A stretch of DNA of 64,000 nucleotides from the NCBI GenBank assembly GCA_016900015.1, contig JACJJM010000007.1:60637-124636 (forward strand). Direction: 5' to 3'. Positions 1 to 10,950 of this stretch are shown piece after piece. Within the stretch, counting starts at the first letter, position 1. Each line of letters starts with the position of its first letter. Source of the DNA: Phocaeicola coprophilus (lineage in GTDB: Bacteria; Bacteroidota; Bacteroidia; Bacteroidales; Bacteroidaceae). The translations under genes were made by a program, and so were the position numbers. The notes beneath the pieces are model-generated. The model did not search any database. It worked only from the letters and a program-made list of their open reading frames with translations, and was not told the DNA's origin.

Positions 1-38
1 TATCCGTCTCGTCATATTATAATAAATATAGTTCATAA

Positions 39-2819
39 TCAAGCTCCTTTCATGATCGTCTGTTTATAAGTTCCGGCAGAGGATACCACCTCCAGTTTAT
101 ACACTCCCGGAGCCAGGCGGCCCACTTGCACAGTTGCCACCAGGTTCTCATCGGGTTTCAAGTCGACCCGCAAGACTTCACGCCCGGAAGTGCTCCGAAT
201 CACGGCTTGAGATTCACGGCTTTTCTCAGAAAGCTGAATGTAAAGCAAGTCACGCAGCAAGGAAGGATATGTGCTGTAGACAAACGGTTCTTCGGCTGTG
301 GCCATTTCTGTCACACGCAACGTGAACTGCTGCTGTTGGCGATTGTTGTGCGCATCTGTTGCCCGGACGGTAAGACGGACGATGCCCGGAGCCAGCGGCG
401 TGACCTTCAACATGTCCTGAAAGACTTCCGCGCGGGCTATGCCTCCTTCAGACACCTCACACGTATAAGCCACCTGCTGGTCTTGCGCCAGGGAGAAATA
501 AGGTGACAAAGCTATCCCCAAAGGCAAATCAGTCGTAAGCATCGTGAATGTGACAGGCTTATCAGAGGTGTCGTCTGTGGTGGCGGCCACAATGACATAA
601 GGTATCTGCACCGTAGTTTCAGCCCCCAGCTCATCCCGGAAAAGAATCTCCGCGGCATATTCGCCCAGCGGACGAACGGCTCGTATGATGAGGTGCAACA
701 CATTGCCTTCGCGTTGCATCGTGTATCCCAAATCTTCATTGACAAGCGTACACACCCATTGATGTCCGTCAGACTCAACAACTGTCAAATCCAACTCTGT
801 CGGCTTCAGATTGCTCACCTGCAAAGGTTCTGTCGGGAGATTTTCGATGTAAGGCAATTTATTTTCAGTACTGCCCTCGGCAAACGCCGGATCTGCAGTC
901 AACCCCCATCGGTCGACAGGCATAATGGCCAAGTAATAATGCTGATTAACCTTCAATCTGTCAAGTGTGAACGTATAAGTCTCACCAGCCTTTCTGACCC
1001 CGGTAAACACTTCTATGTAACGAAGCTCGCTGGCCGCAGACACATTGGAAGAACCTGCCGGAATGGCTTGTGCCAAGTCCGTAGCGGCAAATGCCTTCTC
1101 ACTGTAATAGATTCGATATGTGTTTGCCATCCCGTCATCTTCGTCGGCGCTGATTTTCCAAGAAAGGATTATCTGGTTGTACAATGTGCGCAACGTAAGT
1201 TCAGTGGACGCCGGACGCTTGTGCTGGTTATCATCTAAAGCACGGGCTGCATCAATATATCCCCGCCCAAGCGTATTCTTCAAGGTCGGATTTTGCTCAT
1301 TGATGTCAAACGGGCGCAATGCATTCAGGATACGTGCCTTACAATCTTCGTTGGTAAACCCCTTACCTCCTTTGGCAGACACGACCAAAGCCGCTATCCC
1401 AGCCACATAAGGTGACGCTTGGGAGGTGCCAAACTTGGTGAGATAACTCTCCCCTGCATTGTTAGCCGAAGGCTTTACAGCACTCAAAATATCACCATTG
1501 GCACCTTGGTACATGGCATCACCGCCCGGGCCACATATATCAACCCAGCTTCCACGGCAAGTGTACCAAGCCGCTTTCATCTGCGGTCCGTAGGACGAGA
1601 CAGCTATCACAGGCTCATAGGCTGCCGGATAATGTTTAATCGTCTGGCCGTCATTACCTGCTACAGCCACAATCAATCCGCCCTTCATGGGTGAACCTTC
1701 CAACTGATTCCCCTCATTGTCACAACCCGCAAACCGGATGAAATAGTTCATCGCATCTTCCAAATATCCCGGAAGACGTTCATAAGGGTCGAGCGGCAAC
1801 ATCCATGAACAATTGGCTATGACAGCTCCGTTGTCGGCCGCATAAACAAAAGCCGGCGCCGAATTGGATTCTTCATTGCGCCCAATGCATTGGCAACTCA
1901 TAAGGCGTACGCCTGTCTCCGGAGTGCCGTTTCCTCCGGCTATTCCGGCAATGCCAATGCCATTGTTGGAGCGTGCACCGATGATGCCCGCACAATGGGT
2001 GCCGTGGTCGTTTGTATCCTCATAGACATACGGATGTCCGTCTGCAAAATTGTATCCATAGACATCATCCACATAACCATTGCCATCATCATCCACATCC
2101 TCAAGACCGTCGCGCTCGGCGACATTGACACGCATGGCATCTGCCAAATCCTCATGAGTCACGTATACTCCATGATCAAGCACAGCCACAATCACATTGG
2201 GCGTACCGGTTGTCACTTTCCAAGCCTCAAAAGCATTGACATCAGCCCCGGCCACAAATTTCGCATTCAGCGAAGCGTCATTGTGCAACGCCCACTGTTT
2301 CCCCAACAAGGGGTCATTAAAGGGAAGACCTGCATTCGAAATGCGAGTGTCAGATGCAGGCAAAGCCAAGGGCCAAGCAGCCTCGCCCTCCAAATAGATG
2401 GGATATACCGGCTCCACCGACTCTACACCCTGTTCTTTACTCAACGTACGAATGGCACTACTCACCGGCACTTCGTTATCAAAACGCACCTTGTACCAGC
2501 GATGCAAACCAGAGCGACGCTGTCTGGCTTCAAATTTTCCTCCAATGCGGAAAACCGGCTCCACACTGTTGAGCCTTATGGCATCAGCCGAACGGGTCAG
2601 ACAGCTCTGCATGGCACGAGTTTCCGTACCACTGCCGGCATCCGACAGCCTGCCGGCCAGCTCTTCCGACACTTGCATACACACCACTCCGGGTACGGCA
2701 TCCATCAACGCCGCTTCAGGAACGGGCTGCGGCGGCTGTTCTGACGGTAGTTCGTCAGAACAGCTCAAACACAGCGACGCAGCAACTGCGACAACATTAT
2801 ACAACAAATGGTATTTCAT
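39..2819 (-). CDS. Subtilisin-like (S8) serine protease with C-terminal sorting domain
   Basis: A 926-residue S8 family peptidase. The catalytic triad is visible: Asp215 (AVLDHGV), His272 (DHGTHCAG) and Ser466 (GTSQASP), with the oxyanion Asn389 in VAVAGNDG. An Asp-rich calcium-type loop lies at about 242-254. The N-terminus is a hydrophobic signal ending near Cys20, possibly a lipoprotein signal with a weak lipobox, followed by an inhibitor-like propeptide at about 85-145. After the protease come a fibronectin-like region at about 535-660, two Ig/cadherin-like segments, and from about 850 a domain resembling T9SS type A sorting domains (ends KQTIMKGA). It is the last visible gene of locus A, 21 bp after the BACON gene. 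Inference: a surface or secreted protease that feeds peptides to the SusC/D system. Family call is secure; export route is not. Confidence 0.9.
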   Translation of the reverse strand: MKYHLLYNVVAVAASLCLSCSDELPSEQPPQPVPEAALMDAVPGVVCMQVSEELAGRLSDAGSGTETRAMQSCLTRSADAIRLNSVEPVFRIGGKFEARQRRSGLHRWYKVRFDNEVPVSSAIRTLSKEQGVESVEPVYPIYLEGEAAWPLALPASDTRISNAGLPFNDPLLGKQWALHNDASLNAKFVAGADVNAFEAWKVTTGTPNVIVAVLDHGVYVTHEDLADAMRVNVAERDGLEDVDDDGNGYVDDVYGYNFADGHPYVYEDTNDHGTHCAGIIGARSNNGIGIAGIAGGNGTPETGVRLMSCQCIGRNEESNSAPAFVYAADNGAVIANCSWMLPLDPYERLPGYLEDAMNYFIRFAGCDNEGNQLEGSPMKGGLIVAVAGNDGQTIKHYPAAYEPVIAVSSYGPQMKAAWYTCRGSWVDICGPGGDAMYQGANGDILSAVKPSANNAGESYLTKFGTSQASPYVAGIAALVVSAKGGKGFTNEDCKARILNALRPFDINEQNPTLKNTLGRGYIDAARALDDNQHKRPASTELTLRTLYNQIILSWKISADEDDGMANTYRIYYSEKAFAATDLAQAIPAGSSNVSAASELRYIEVFTGVRKAGETYTFTLDRLKVNQHYYLAIMPVDRWGLTADPAFAEGSTENKLPYIENLPTEPLQVSNLKPTELDLTVVESDGHQWVCTLVNEDLGYTMQREGNVLHLIIRAVRPLGEYAAEILFRDELGAETTVQIPYVIVAATTDDTSDKPVTFTMLTTDLPLGIALSPYFSLAQDQQVAYTCEVSEGGIARAEVFQDMLKVTPLAPGIVRLTVRATDAHNNRQQQQFTLRVTEMATAEEPFVYSTYPSLLRDLLYIQLSEKSRESQAVIRSTSGREVLRVDLKPDENLVATVQVGRLAPGVYKLEVVSSAGTYKQTIMKGA

Positions 2820-2840
2820 AAGTCAACGTGGAATAAAAAG

Positions 2841-4304
2841 TCAATTATCAACAAGCGGTAAATAACGAATTGTCAAACCAGCATTCAAATTCTGGATGCG
2901 CATTTCCCGCTTTTCAGCAGCATTCTGATAGATATGCCGCAAGCCAATCAGTGTAGAGCCTCTCTTGACCTCTTCTTCACGGACAAACTCGAAGCCAGCC
3001 TCTTGCAACAAAGCACTAAAATCCTCTGTCAGTTCAAAAGACATGTAATTGCCCACGACAACCATACTATTATACTTTGCAGTGAAACTCAGCCCTTCCT
3101 CGACTACCTCGTGTGAGCTTTTGTTTTCCGTATAATAATGAGTGACGCCACTGATAGATGTACTGTAATAGTAGTCCACTTCCGAATCCCAATCCAAGGC
3201 ATTCACTTCCTTCGCTCCGGTTTCCTCCACTTTCGCTTTCACTGTTTGCCAAGCCTCACCGATATAATTGTTAAAGGGGAATGTGGCAAATTGCAGCGTA
3301 TAAGTATAAGTAATCCGTATGACATCGTCTTTTTTCTCCAACAGGACAGAAAGAGCAGGATTGTTTTTCAGCTTGTACACCACTCTCTCGGCAGACTGGC
3401 TACGGACGAGATCTTTGACAAAACCCACTTCGACCAACTTGGTGATAAATTCCTGTTCATGAGTCACATTGGCAGGGGTAAATGTCGTGGTCACTTTCTC
3501 ATACATCGTCTGGTCATCCCCCAGCGTATAGGTAGCTTTGCTGAAATATTCCGATTCAGGTATAAACTCGATAGTTTCCTCACCATCCGCTTTGTTGTAG
3601 CCTAATTGAGTACTATGCTGTGCCGTTTCATAGTCAATAATACTCCTAAATATATTGGTCTGGCCGGTTGTCGGCAAGAAAGGAATCCAAAAACGAGCCA
3701 TACCGGCTTGCACTACCGTGACCCCAGCGACACTGTTGCCTTGCCGGAGAATGAGCTTTACCGTTCGAGAATTACCGTCATTCGCCTTCACGGATACAGT
3801 GACGAGATGTTGGTTCTCATCCAAATCATACGTAACCCAAGGAGCAGATATATCAGTTTCGCATGTTACTCCTGTGCCATTTGTCGAAAAAGTCAATCTA
3901 TCCTCCCCTCCTTGGCGAGTGAAATGCAACACGTCTCGAGACAGCGAGATCTGTTCGGCTCCAGCCTCTTGGACCACATCAAGCCCTTCCATCAATCCTT
4001 CTGCCATCACCATGACTTTAGCTTTACGTTCGCGTGCCTCCGTATTGGCGTCAGCCGTGATTTCCAACGATTTGCCATCCTCCTTCATCGTCAGCGTCAA
4101 CCAGGTTGCTTCCTCCGGAGACAAAGCAGTCCATTTTCCTCGCGATGTTTCCACCTGAATGACCTGACTATTCTTTTCTGCATCAAACTTGATAGATTTC
4201 CGCGACAAACGCAGTGTGCTTTCTTCAGAAATAAGTTCCGGTTTGCAACTTACCAACAGTGCCAATACGACTAGAAGATTGGCAAAAAATAGGTTCTTTC
4301 TCAT
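2841..4304 (-). CDS. BACON-domain lipoprotein
   Basis: A 487-residue lipoprotein. The start at 4304 gives a clean signal peptide with lipobox LVSC; a longer frame to 4376 would add basic sequence that reads into the repeat array upstream, so it is rejected. Two BACON-type beta domains are visible at about 35-120 and 120-205, each ending in the characteristic DVVQEAG / TVVQAG strand. BACON domains are known from surface glycan- or mucin-binding proteins of Bacteroidetes. The C-terminal 280 residues have no recognisable fold. The gene lies between the PKD-like pseudogene and the protease in locus A. Inference: a surface ligand-binding protein of the locus. Confidence 0.8.
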   Translation of the reverse strand: MRKNLFFANLLVVLALLVSCKPELISEESTLRLSRKSIKFDAEKNSQVIQVETSRGKWTALSPEEATWLTLTMKEDGKSLEITADANTEARERKAKVMVMAEGLMEGLDVVQEAGAEQISLSRDVLHFTRQGGEDRLTFSTNGTGVTCETDISAPWVTYDLDENQHLVTVSVKANDGNSRTVKLILRQGNSVAGVTVVQAGMARFWIPFLPTTGQTNIFRSIIDYETAQHSTQLGYNKADGEETIEFIPESEYFSKATYTLGDDQTMYEKVTTTFTPANVTHEQEFITKLVEVGFVKDLVRSQSAERVVYKLKNNPALSVLLEKKDDVIRITYTYTLQFATFPFNNYIGEAWQTVKAKVEETGAKEVNALDWDSEVDYYYSTSISGVTHYYTENKSSHEVVEEGLSFTAKYNSMVVVGNYMSFELTEDFSALLQEAGFEFVREEEVKRGSTLIGLRHIYQNAAEKREMRIQNLNAGLTIRYLPLVDN

Positions 4305-4362
4305 CGATGTTCTTTTTAGATTTATAATGTTAATGATAAACCATCGCGCCCGCTTCCTGCTG

Positions 4363-4420
4363 GTCATAATGACCATTCGAGACGAGTCATAATGACCCTT
4401 TCGGATGAGTCATAATGACC
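4363..4420. repeat. 23-bp phased palindrome array (3 copies)
   Basis: The palindromic core GTCATAATGACC starts at 4363, 4386 and 4409, exactly 23 bp apart. The 11-bp spacers differ. The first copy is extended to GGTCATAATGACC, a perfect dyad around a central A. The array lies 62 bp beyond the stop of the PKD-like gene and upstream of the BACON gene, both minus strand. It may act as a 3' element of the first or an operator for the second; the sequence does not decide. Confidence 0.85.
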
Positions 4421-4481
4421 CTTGGCCGACACTTCAAAAAAATGTTTGGTTACAGTTGAAACTCAACCGCCACAATTTTAA

Positions 4482-6078
4482 TTAATGGTCAAGTAGCGAG
4501 TACCTAATATCTTTTTTATCATAAATAGATGACACGAACTGCACTTGTTTCAGTTTTCCAGTACCCACAATCGTATAGACAGGGTTGCCATAAGGCTTTC
4601 CGCCTATCATATTGTAGAAATAAACTTTGTACGCAGTGCCTTGCTGCGTTCCGATAATCAGATAATTAAAATCCTTTTCCGGATTTTTCTGGTTTTTCCA
4701 ATACGGATTGGACACATAAGTAATGGTTTCCCCTTTGCCAAAACCATCCATGTGCACTTCCTCGTCTTCTTTGGCATTGGCCAAGGAGTGTACATAGAGT
4801 TTATTATCGGCCACAAAATACAGGAACGGCGCACGGTTGATAGAAACACCGGAATTGATGGCAAATTCCGTAGCCCGATTGAGCAACGAATTGGAATCAA
4901 ATACCGCAACAGAGTCGACGGGACAAGTTGAAGACCGGTAAGACAGGGTTATAAAATACATGTATGTCGCCGATTTATTCTTCTCACGCATCAGCATCAC
5001 GTTATATTCTTTTTCCGCCTGTTCTGTTATGCCAACAAACAAAGGCTCATAAGGCAGGTTTTCCGTCGCAAAGCCAGCCTTGTCTGAGACAACCTCCGAT
5101 GAGGAGTAAGTCAACAGGTTATAAGCCCTGACGGAACTTGTTTCATTATCCCAATACAAAATATGTGTTCTGCCTGGAGTCGTCACTACATGCTCACTTC
5201 CCGCACTTGCGTCCAGTATGGCATCAGAAAAACAACCTGGATCCACATATACAGGATTACCCAACATCGTATAGTACATCCCTTCCTTCGTAAGCATATA
5301 GCAATACCAATCAGCACTTACCACACGATAAGGTGTAAATGATGCCGGATAGTTATAAAACATATTCTGTTCAGACATGACATCCTCGAAATCGGAATAA
5401 CGAATGAAATGCGTATCATTATTTTCTGTCGTTATAAAGAACGTATGGTCTATGTTGATTTTCTCTTTATCGACTTTCAAGCTATCCAGATTCAGATAGG
5501 ATTGATTGTAAATGACGTCCATATGACGTGGCTTTCCCGAAAGTGACTGCCCCTTTAACAAGCGGAAACGGTCGGCAAACAACTGCCCACTACGATTATC
5601 ATCCGACAAGGCAAACAAATCCACATCGGTATCGCCATTTTCTGTCTCCTTCAGGACAAAGAAACCATTCGTCTCAGCCACACCCACCGAAGCTTCCACA
5701 TGCGCCATCAAACCTGTTTTCTTGGAATAAGCCTTCAACAGCAACCGATAGTTGCCGCTCTTCACCTTCACTGGATAGTTCAACACGGGGCCATCACCTA
5801 TGCGATAACTGTCAATCTCCTCCTGTGTGAGAACATTGTCTTGTATCACATCAAACAGATACCATTCATACCGGAATTCATCTTCGGGGTCATCCGAATA
5901 GACGACAGGTTCTACAGACAATTCCCCCCAACGCCTTTATGGAATAATGCTTATTTACGCCTTCAATCTGAATGTCTCCAATTTCACGATCGGCCAACAC
6001 TGTCTTATCTTCAATGCATGAATAAGCCATGCTTAAAAATAGACCTATCAGGACATGGATATAATGTTTCGTTTTCAT
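4482..6078 (-). pseudogene. PKD-like family lipoprotein, frameshifted (locus A)
   Basis: Two overlapping frames make up one gene. The first, starting at 6078, encodes a lipoprotein signal (AYSC) and the opening beta strands. The second, 5921 down to 4482, encodes the remaining 479 residues. The frames meet at a run of six C (5924-5929; G6 on the coding strand). With five G the protein reads LGELSVEPVV, matching the equivalent position of the intact paralogue at 33672-35246 (GEVLEISPKI). The family (PKD-like lipoproteins beside SusC/SusD) is a presumed surface ligand binder. A real null allele, slippage at the G run and a sequence error are all possible. Confidence 0.8.
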
Positions 6079-6113
6079 ATATAATTCATTTTAAATAGTT
6101 ACTTAACATGACA

Positions 6114-6941
6114 TCAGAACGACTTGAAGGTCACCGGAGTGCCGTCAGCCTCACTCAACACTTCTTCCCCTCGTGCTCGGCGTGCTTCATTTTCAGCAGC
6201 CAGCTTCTTATACAACTTCTTTACCAGATTCATCACATAAGCCTGACGAGCCACTTCCACATATCCGCCAGGCAAGAAACCCAGTTTCCGGAGATAGTCA
6301 TCATCCCAATTTTCGCCGGTGGCCTGTATCATGAAGCTGTGTTTCACCGGTCCATACGTGCCTAAGAAATAAGACACCCACAAATTGGGCTTCACTAGTT
6401 TATCACTGAATTTGAGCGTACGATGCTGATATTCCTTGTAACCGATATTAAAATCGCTTGATTCCTTCAATTTAAAACGCAAGGTCACTTCCTCCTGTTT
6501 CAACGAAGGGTCACGCAACAGGATGACAGGAACCTGTGCCGTAATGGCATTGGCTGGGAAACGCAATGCTTGCCGAACCTCCGGACTGTCAAAGGGAACA
6601 AAATGCTTACCCGCTTCAGCCATGACAGAGGGTGGCGTTGAAGGAGCCGTAGAAGGCAAGGTGTCTTTCGTCGGTTCGGGGATAATCTGCTCCAACTCAT
6701 AATAACGGTCACGGTCGGATGTGAAACCGATAAGATTGACCGTAAACCAAACAGTGTCACGCATCACTCCTTCCGGACGCGACATAAAAGAATAGGTCTT
6801 TATCGCAGATTCGTCCGGGGCAAAACTCAACATCTCTTTCTTTTGGTCATAGAGCTCTAATTCGTCAGTTGAACAACTGCTAAGCAATCCGGTCAGGCCC
6901 AATAGTCCCATCACGGACAGTTTGATATATCTTTCTATCAT
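6114..6941 (-). CDS. DUF4843 lipoprotein (locus A)
   Basis: A 275-residue lipoprotein with signal peptide and lipobox LSSC. It resembles the paralogues at 35259-36026 and 47556-48371: an early segment ending in a YSF/YSYSF strand, then DTVWFTV, then a bulk ligand-fold region and a W..YFG/YFLGTYG motif followed by KHSFMI. This is the pattern of DUF4843 proteins encoded after susD. The molecular role is unknown. It is 43 bp after susD and 35 bp before the PKD-like gene, so it is very likely co-transcribed with them. Confidence 0.8.
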   Translation of the reverse strand: MIERYIKLSVMGLLGLTGLLSSCSTDELELYDQKKEMLSFAPDESAIKTYSFMSRPEGVMRDTVWFTVNLIGFTSDRDRYYELEQIIPEPTKDTLPSTAPSTPPSVMAEAGKHFVPFDSPEVRQALRFPANAITAQVPVILLRDPSLKQEEVTLRFKLKESSDFNIGYKEYQHRTLKFSDKLVKPNLWVSYFLGTYGPVKHSFMIQATGENWDDDYLRKLGFLPGGYVEVARQAYVMNLVKKLYKKLAAENEARRARGEEVLSEADGTPVTFKSF

Positions 6942-6984
6942 ATTCTTCGTTTTTTATGATTCTAACATTGCACAGGCTGCATTA

Positions 6985-8526
6985 TCATTCACCGTCTTTC
7001 TGTTTTACAGAATCGGAGAAGGGCAACACATAGCTCTCCTTTCTAAAGTCTTTCATCCCATAAGGAAAATCACTCTCCATCGCTTTTCGCTTGTAATAGT
7101 AGAACATCTGCCCTTCTCCATAGAACTCCCGCAGATATTCATACATCACACCGCGATCCACCTCGGCCAACATGGTAAATGCATCTGTCTGCAAATTGAC
7201 ATTTCGTGCCAACATGAACTCTTTATAAAGACGATTGATTTCAGACAGATTGTCTGAAGTCTCCATGAGAATGAGATAGATTTCAGACAGACGAATCACT
7301 GGCACTACCTGGTTCTTGGTCTGCATTTTCAAAGTCAGCACAGCATTATTCTCTTCTTCGTGAAAGTATTTAAGCAGAATAGGCACAGTGCCGCCACCTC
7401 CAGTTTTAACGGCATCTATTTTCCAACCATCTGTGTAACGCTTGTCTTCATCCAAATAACGGTCCTCAAAAATCTTGTTCTTCAAATCAGCCTCAGGTAT
7501 CGTGTGCACCATGTCCGCATCGACTGTACTTGCTGTCACTCCAAACACACTCGCATATTTCAGCACATCTGGAACACTCAATAAAAACAGGCTTTCTGAC
7601 GGATTCGAATAGCATTTCTCAGACACATCGGCAAGCGTACTCAATTCCACAATGCGTTCACCTGATGCCGTCCGGGCATCCAGCACCTCATGAGCGATTT
7701 TATAAGCCTCGCTCTTATTGCCCACATAGAGTTCAAAACGGGCCTGAAGCGCACATATAGCCCAATAGTTCAGGCGAAACTGACGTGAAATCATGTATTG
7801 CGGGTCTTTCACCACCACATGCTCATAGCCTTCCATACCGAGCTTGTTCAATTCATCATAGGTATAATCAAAGACCGGATCAATCCCAGCCAACAACGTA
7901 CGGGCCTGATGGAACTCATCGCGTATCCGGTTGACAAAAGTGGAATAGTCACAATTCTCGGGACGGGTGGTGATGTCGGTCACTTGTGAGAAAGGCAGAC
8001 GGATGTCTGATGCAGTCCCCTCGGTAGGCACCGGACCAAACAATCGCAATATTTCAAAGTGGCACAACGCCAGCATGGCATGTGCCTCCCCTGACACCAT
8101 CTGGCGCTCTTCGGGCGTAAGCACAGACTGGCCCTCTTTCGCTGCATGTTTCAAGATGATGTTGCTCTTGGCTATCACCTGATAAAACAACTGAAACACA
8201 TTATCTATATTGTCCTTCACTCTTGACTGTGTGTAATCATGCAGGTATAGATAATAAAACATCGGCATACGTTGGTCATTGGGCTGTTCATACAGATTGC
8301 CCAGCAAATCAACCATATCCATCGTCAGATTCTGACCATACAACGAAGGGCCGGCCAGTGTGGCATAGCATTCAGCCAAAGCGTCTTGAAAACCCATATA
8401 AGTGGTAAACAAATCCTTTTCTTCCACAGAGGTTTTTTCTTGCACGTCCAGCCAATCGGTACAGCTCGGCAAAGACATCGTCAGCAACAAGCAAAACAGG
8501 CTGCTCAAGATTTTATTATAATTCAT
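6985..8526 (-). CDS. SusD/RagB-family outer-membrane lipoprotein (locus A)
   Basis: A 513-residue SusD-like protein. The start at 8526 places a lipoprotein signal with lipobox LPSC; the upstream in-frame Met at 8535 is possible. The N-terminus has the family pattern SCTDWLDV followed by helical TPR-like repeats, and the C-terminus has the usual YLREFYGEGQMFYYYKR motif. SusD proteins cap the SusC transporter and bind its ligand at the cell surface. It closely resembles the SusD of locus B (36051-37556). The partner SusC in this locus is truncated, so this copy may have no working partner. Confidence 0.93.
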   Translation of the reverse strand: MNYNKILSSLFCLLLTMSLPSCTDWLDVQEKTSVEEKDLFTTYMGFQDALAECYATLAGPSLYGQNLTMDMVDLLGNLYEQPNDQRMPMFYYLYLHDYTQSRVKDNIDNVFQLFYQVIAKSNIILKHAAKEGQSVLTPEERQMVSGEAHAMLALCHFEILRLFGPVPTEGTASDIRLPFSQVTDITTRPENCDYSTFVNRIRDEFHQARTLLAGIDPVFDYTYDELNKLGMEGYEHVVVKDPQYMISRQFRLNYWAICALQARFELYVGNKSEAYKIAHEVLDARTASGERIVELSTLADVSEKCYSNPSESLFLLSVPDVLKYASVFGVTASTVDADMVHTIPEADLKNKIFEDRYLDEDKRYTDGWKIDAVKTGGGGTVPILLKYFHEEENNAVLTLKMQTKNQVVPVIRLSEIYLILMETSDNLSEINRLYKEFMLARNVNLQTDAFTMLAEVDRGVMYEYLREFYGEGQMFYYYKRKAMESDFPYGMKDFRKESYVLPFSDSVKQKDGE

Positions 8527-8571
8527 AATTCTCAAATTTACAGTTCTAAGATTTCACGTTATTAATTGCCA

Positions 8572-10905
8572 TCAATAGACTATGGTCATTGTTCCAATCA
8601 CATTGTGCGCAAATGGATAATCCAGACCACGCTCCCGCTTGACGGTAGACCAATAGGCTACATTGGACATATTGATTGAAAAGTCGAGATAATTCAATTT
8701 AGTCTTCTGGCGGAACGACTTGGAATCGAGCCTGTATCCCACGCTGACGCTTTGCAGCTCCAAGGTACGGTCGCGCTGAACAAAACGAGAAGACGTACCG
8801 TTGTCAAGTGTAGGCTCGAAATTCTTGAACGCGACCAAGTCACCTGCCTTCATCCAGCGGGCCTTCAACACTCGTTCATCCACATTCGATGCCGCGATTT
8901 GTCTTACGGTTACTTCCACACGGTCGCGCAACGTGTTATTCATCACGAGTCCTCCCCAGTGATAGGCAAACGAAAGATTGACCGAGAAGCCTTTCCAATA
9001 GAACTGTGAATTGGCAATGCCCCGATAAGTAGGATCGCCACTGCCCAAAAAGACTTTTTCCTCCGGACGCATGACCTTCGTCACGTTTCCATGATTGTCG
9101 ATAAACACCTCATCACCGTAACTCGGGTCAATGCCCAACGAGCGGACAGCCCAGATGGAATACACCGGATAGCCTTCAAACAGCAGATTGCTGACATCCT
9201 TATTCATATCCATCAACTGACGATTCTGCTCCTTGATAGACTCTGACAGTTTTCCGATTTTGCTCTTATTATACACTAATTGCAAACCGACATTCCATCG
9301 ATAATCCTTGGCATTATTCCGCAATATATAACCGTTCAAATACAGCTCCAGTCCTTTGTTTTCAATGCTTCCCACATTGCTGTCATAGTCCGAAAAGCCC
9401 ATCGACTTAGGCAGTTCCATCTTGGAGAGCAAATTGGACGTGCTCTTCCGATAGATGTCCAGACGGCCACTTATACGGCTCCGGAATAAGGCAAACTCCA
9501 AGCCCCAGTTATACTCCAGCGTCTTTTGCCATGTCAAGGCGGGATTTCCCCAACCTTCCAGGGATGCTGTGTTCCAATTCAAATAGCGGTGTGCCGAATT
9601 ATAGCTATAAGTGGTGATGACACTTGCCGTGGAAAAGTTCATCGTGCCCGTCTCGCCCACAGAGAACTTCAGGCGGAGCATATTGAGCTTATTGCTGTGC
9701 AAGAACTTTTCATTGTGCATGTTCCAACCCACACCAACGCTCCAAAAAGGTGCATAACGATTGTCAGCCCCGTAGTCAGAATAACCGTCAAGCCGATAAG
9801 AAGCATCCACATAGTAACGGCTGTCATACGTATAGTTCAAGTTGCCAGCAAAGCCGACATGCCGACTGAGACTCTCTCCTCCTCTCGGAGCTTTAAACGA
9901 CTCCGAAGAAGACCATTGGGTGGCATTGGTTATGTGAGTCAGGTTTTTATTGCTGAAGCCTTCGGCCTTAACGGTCACCCTGTCTGCAGAAGAGTCATTG
10001 AACATCCAATTCAGTCCCACATAGAGCAAGTGTTTGTCTGCAAACTGCTTGTTATAGCTCAACGTAAAATTGCCGGTGAACGAATAAGTTTCAATGCGTG
10101 ACTGTTCATACGAACCTTTGCGACGCATGCCTTCTGCCGTCTGGTATTCGCTCGTCATAAATTCGGCAGACAACGCCGAACGGAAGATGTCATTGCGTCT
10201 GAAGTCTTTCGAAATGCTTAACTGCCCGCGGAGTATCAGTTCAGGAATGATAGTCCAATCAATGGAGAAGTTATTCGTGAAGGTAAAAGATTTCCCGGTA
10301 TTCGACGAATTAAGCGTACCTTCATACAAGGGATTGGCTACAGGTGCGCTCTTTACGTGATAAGTAGACGGGAAATAGCGCACCAGTTCGCCGTCTGCAT
10401 CATACGGTGCATTATAAGGCTGCTGGTTCACAAACGTACGAAATGACGAATACGGGCTGTCCGAAGTGCTGTTGACCATGATATTCGTGTAGTTGCGGAA
10501 CAGCAAATTCTTCACGTTATAGATAAGCGTGATATTATTGGAAGAACCCATACGGCTCGACCCTTTCATCACACCGTTCACCTTATTGTAGTTGACATCC
10601 GCGCTCCAACGGAATGCTGTGCTTCCTCCTTCCAGGCGGACACTGTAACCCTGTCCCACGCCGTTGCGCAGAGGTTTGCTGAGCCAGTCCACATCCGTCC
10701 CTTCAAGCACTGTCTTCAAGCGCTCATTATAATAGCTGTCATATAACACCTGTTCGTCCATGTCCTTGCGGGACTTGTAAATGCCGACAATCCTTTCCAG
10801 CTCCAGCTTCTCCCTTGCATTCAGCAGGTGATAGGAAGAAAGATCCGGAATCTCCAGATTAATCCGGGCCGTGGCCGACACTTTCAACTGTCCCTCGGCA
10901 GGCAT
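8572..10905 (-). pseudogene. SusC-like TonB-dependent receptor, 5'-truncated (locus A)
   Basis: A frame of 777 residues matching only the C-terminal two thirds of SusC: it starts just after the plug domain and runs through the whole beta barrel to a typical C-terminal strand (GTMTIVY). The intact paralogue at 37584-40943 aligns from about residue 335. Signal peptide, STN, carboxypeptidase-like domain, TonB box and most of the plug are missing. The open frame extends to 10950, where a stop occurs, and homology fades at VIVTRMPAEG, two residues shorter than paralogues at that point. No missing 5' part is found in the next 1.2 kb. Such a protein could not be exported or form a gated channel, so it is called a pseudogene. 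Confidence 0.85.
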
Positions 10906-10950
10906 CCGAGTGACAATAACCTTACTTTCGGTGTTATCATATTTACATAT

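Noticed and set aside
10906..10950. Invertible promoter or recombination site at the susC truncation
   Set aside because: No inverted repeat partner and no recombinase gene found in the window.
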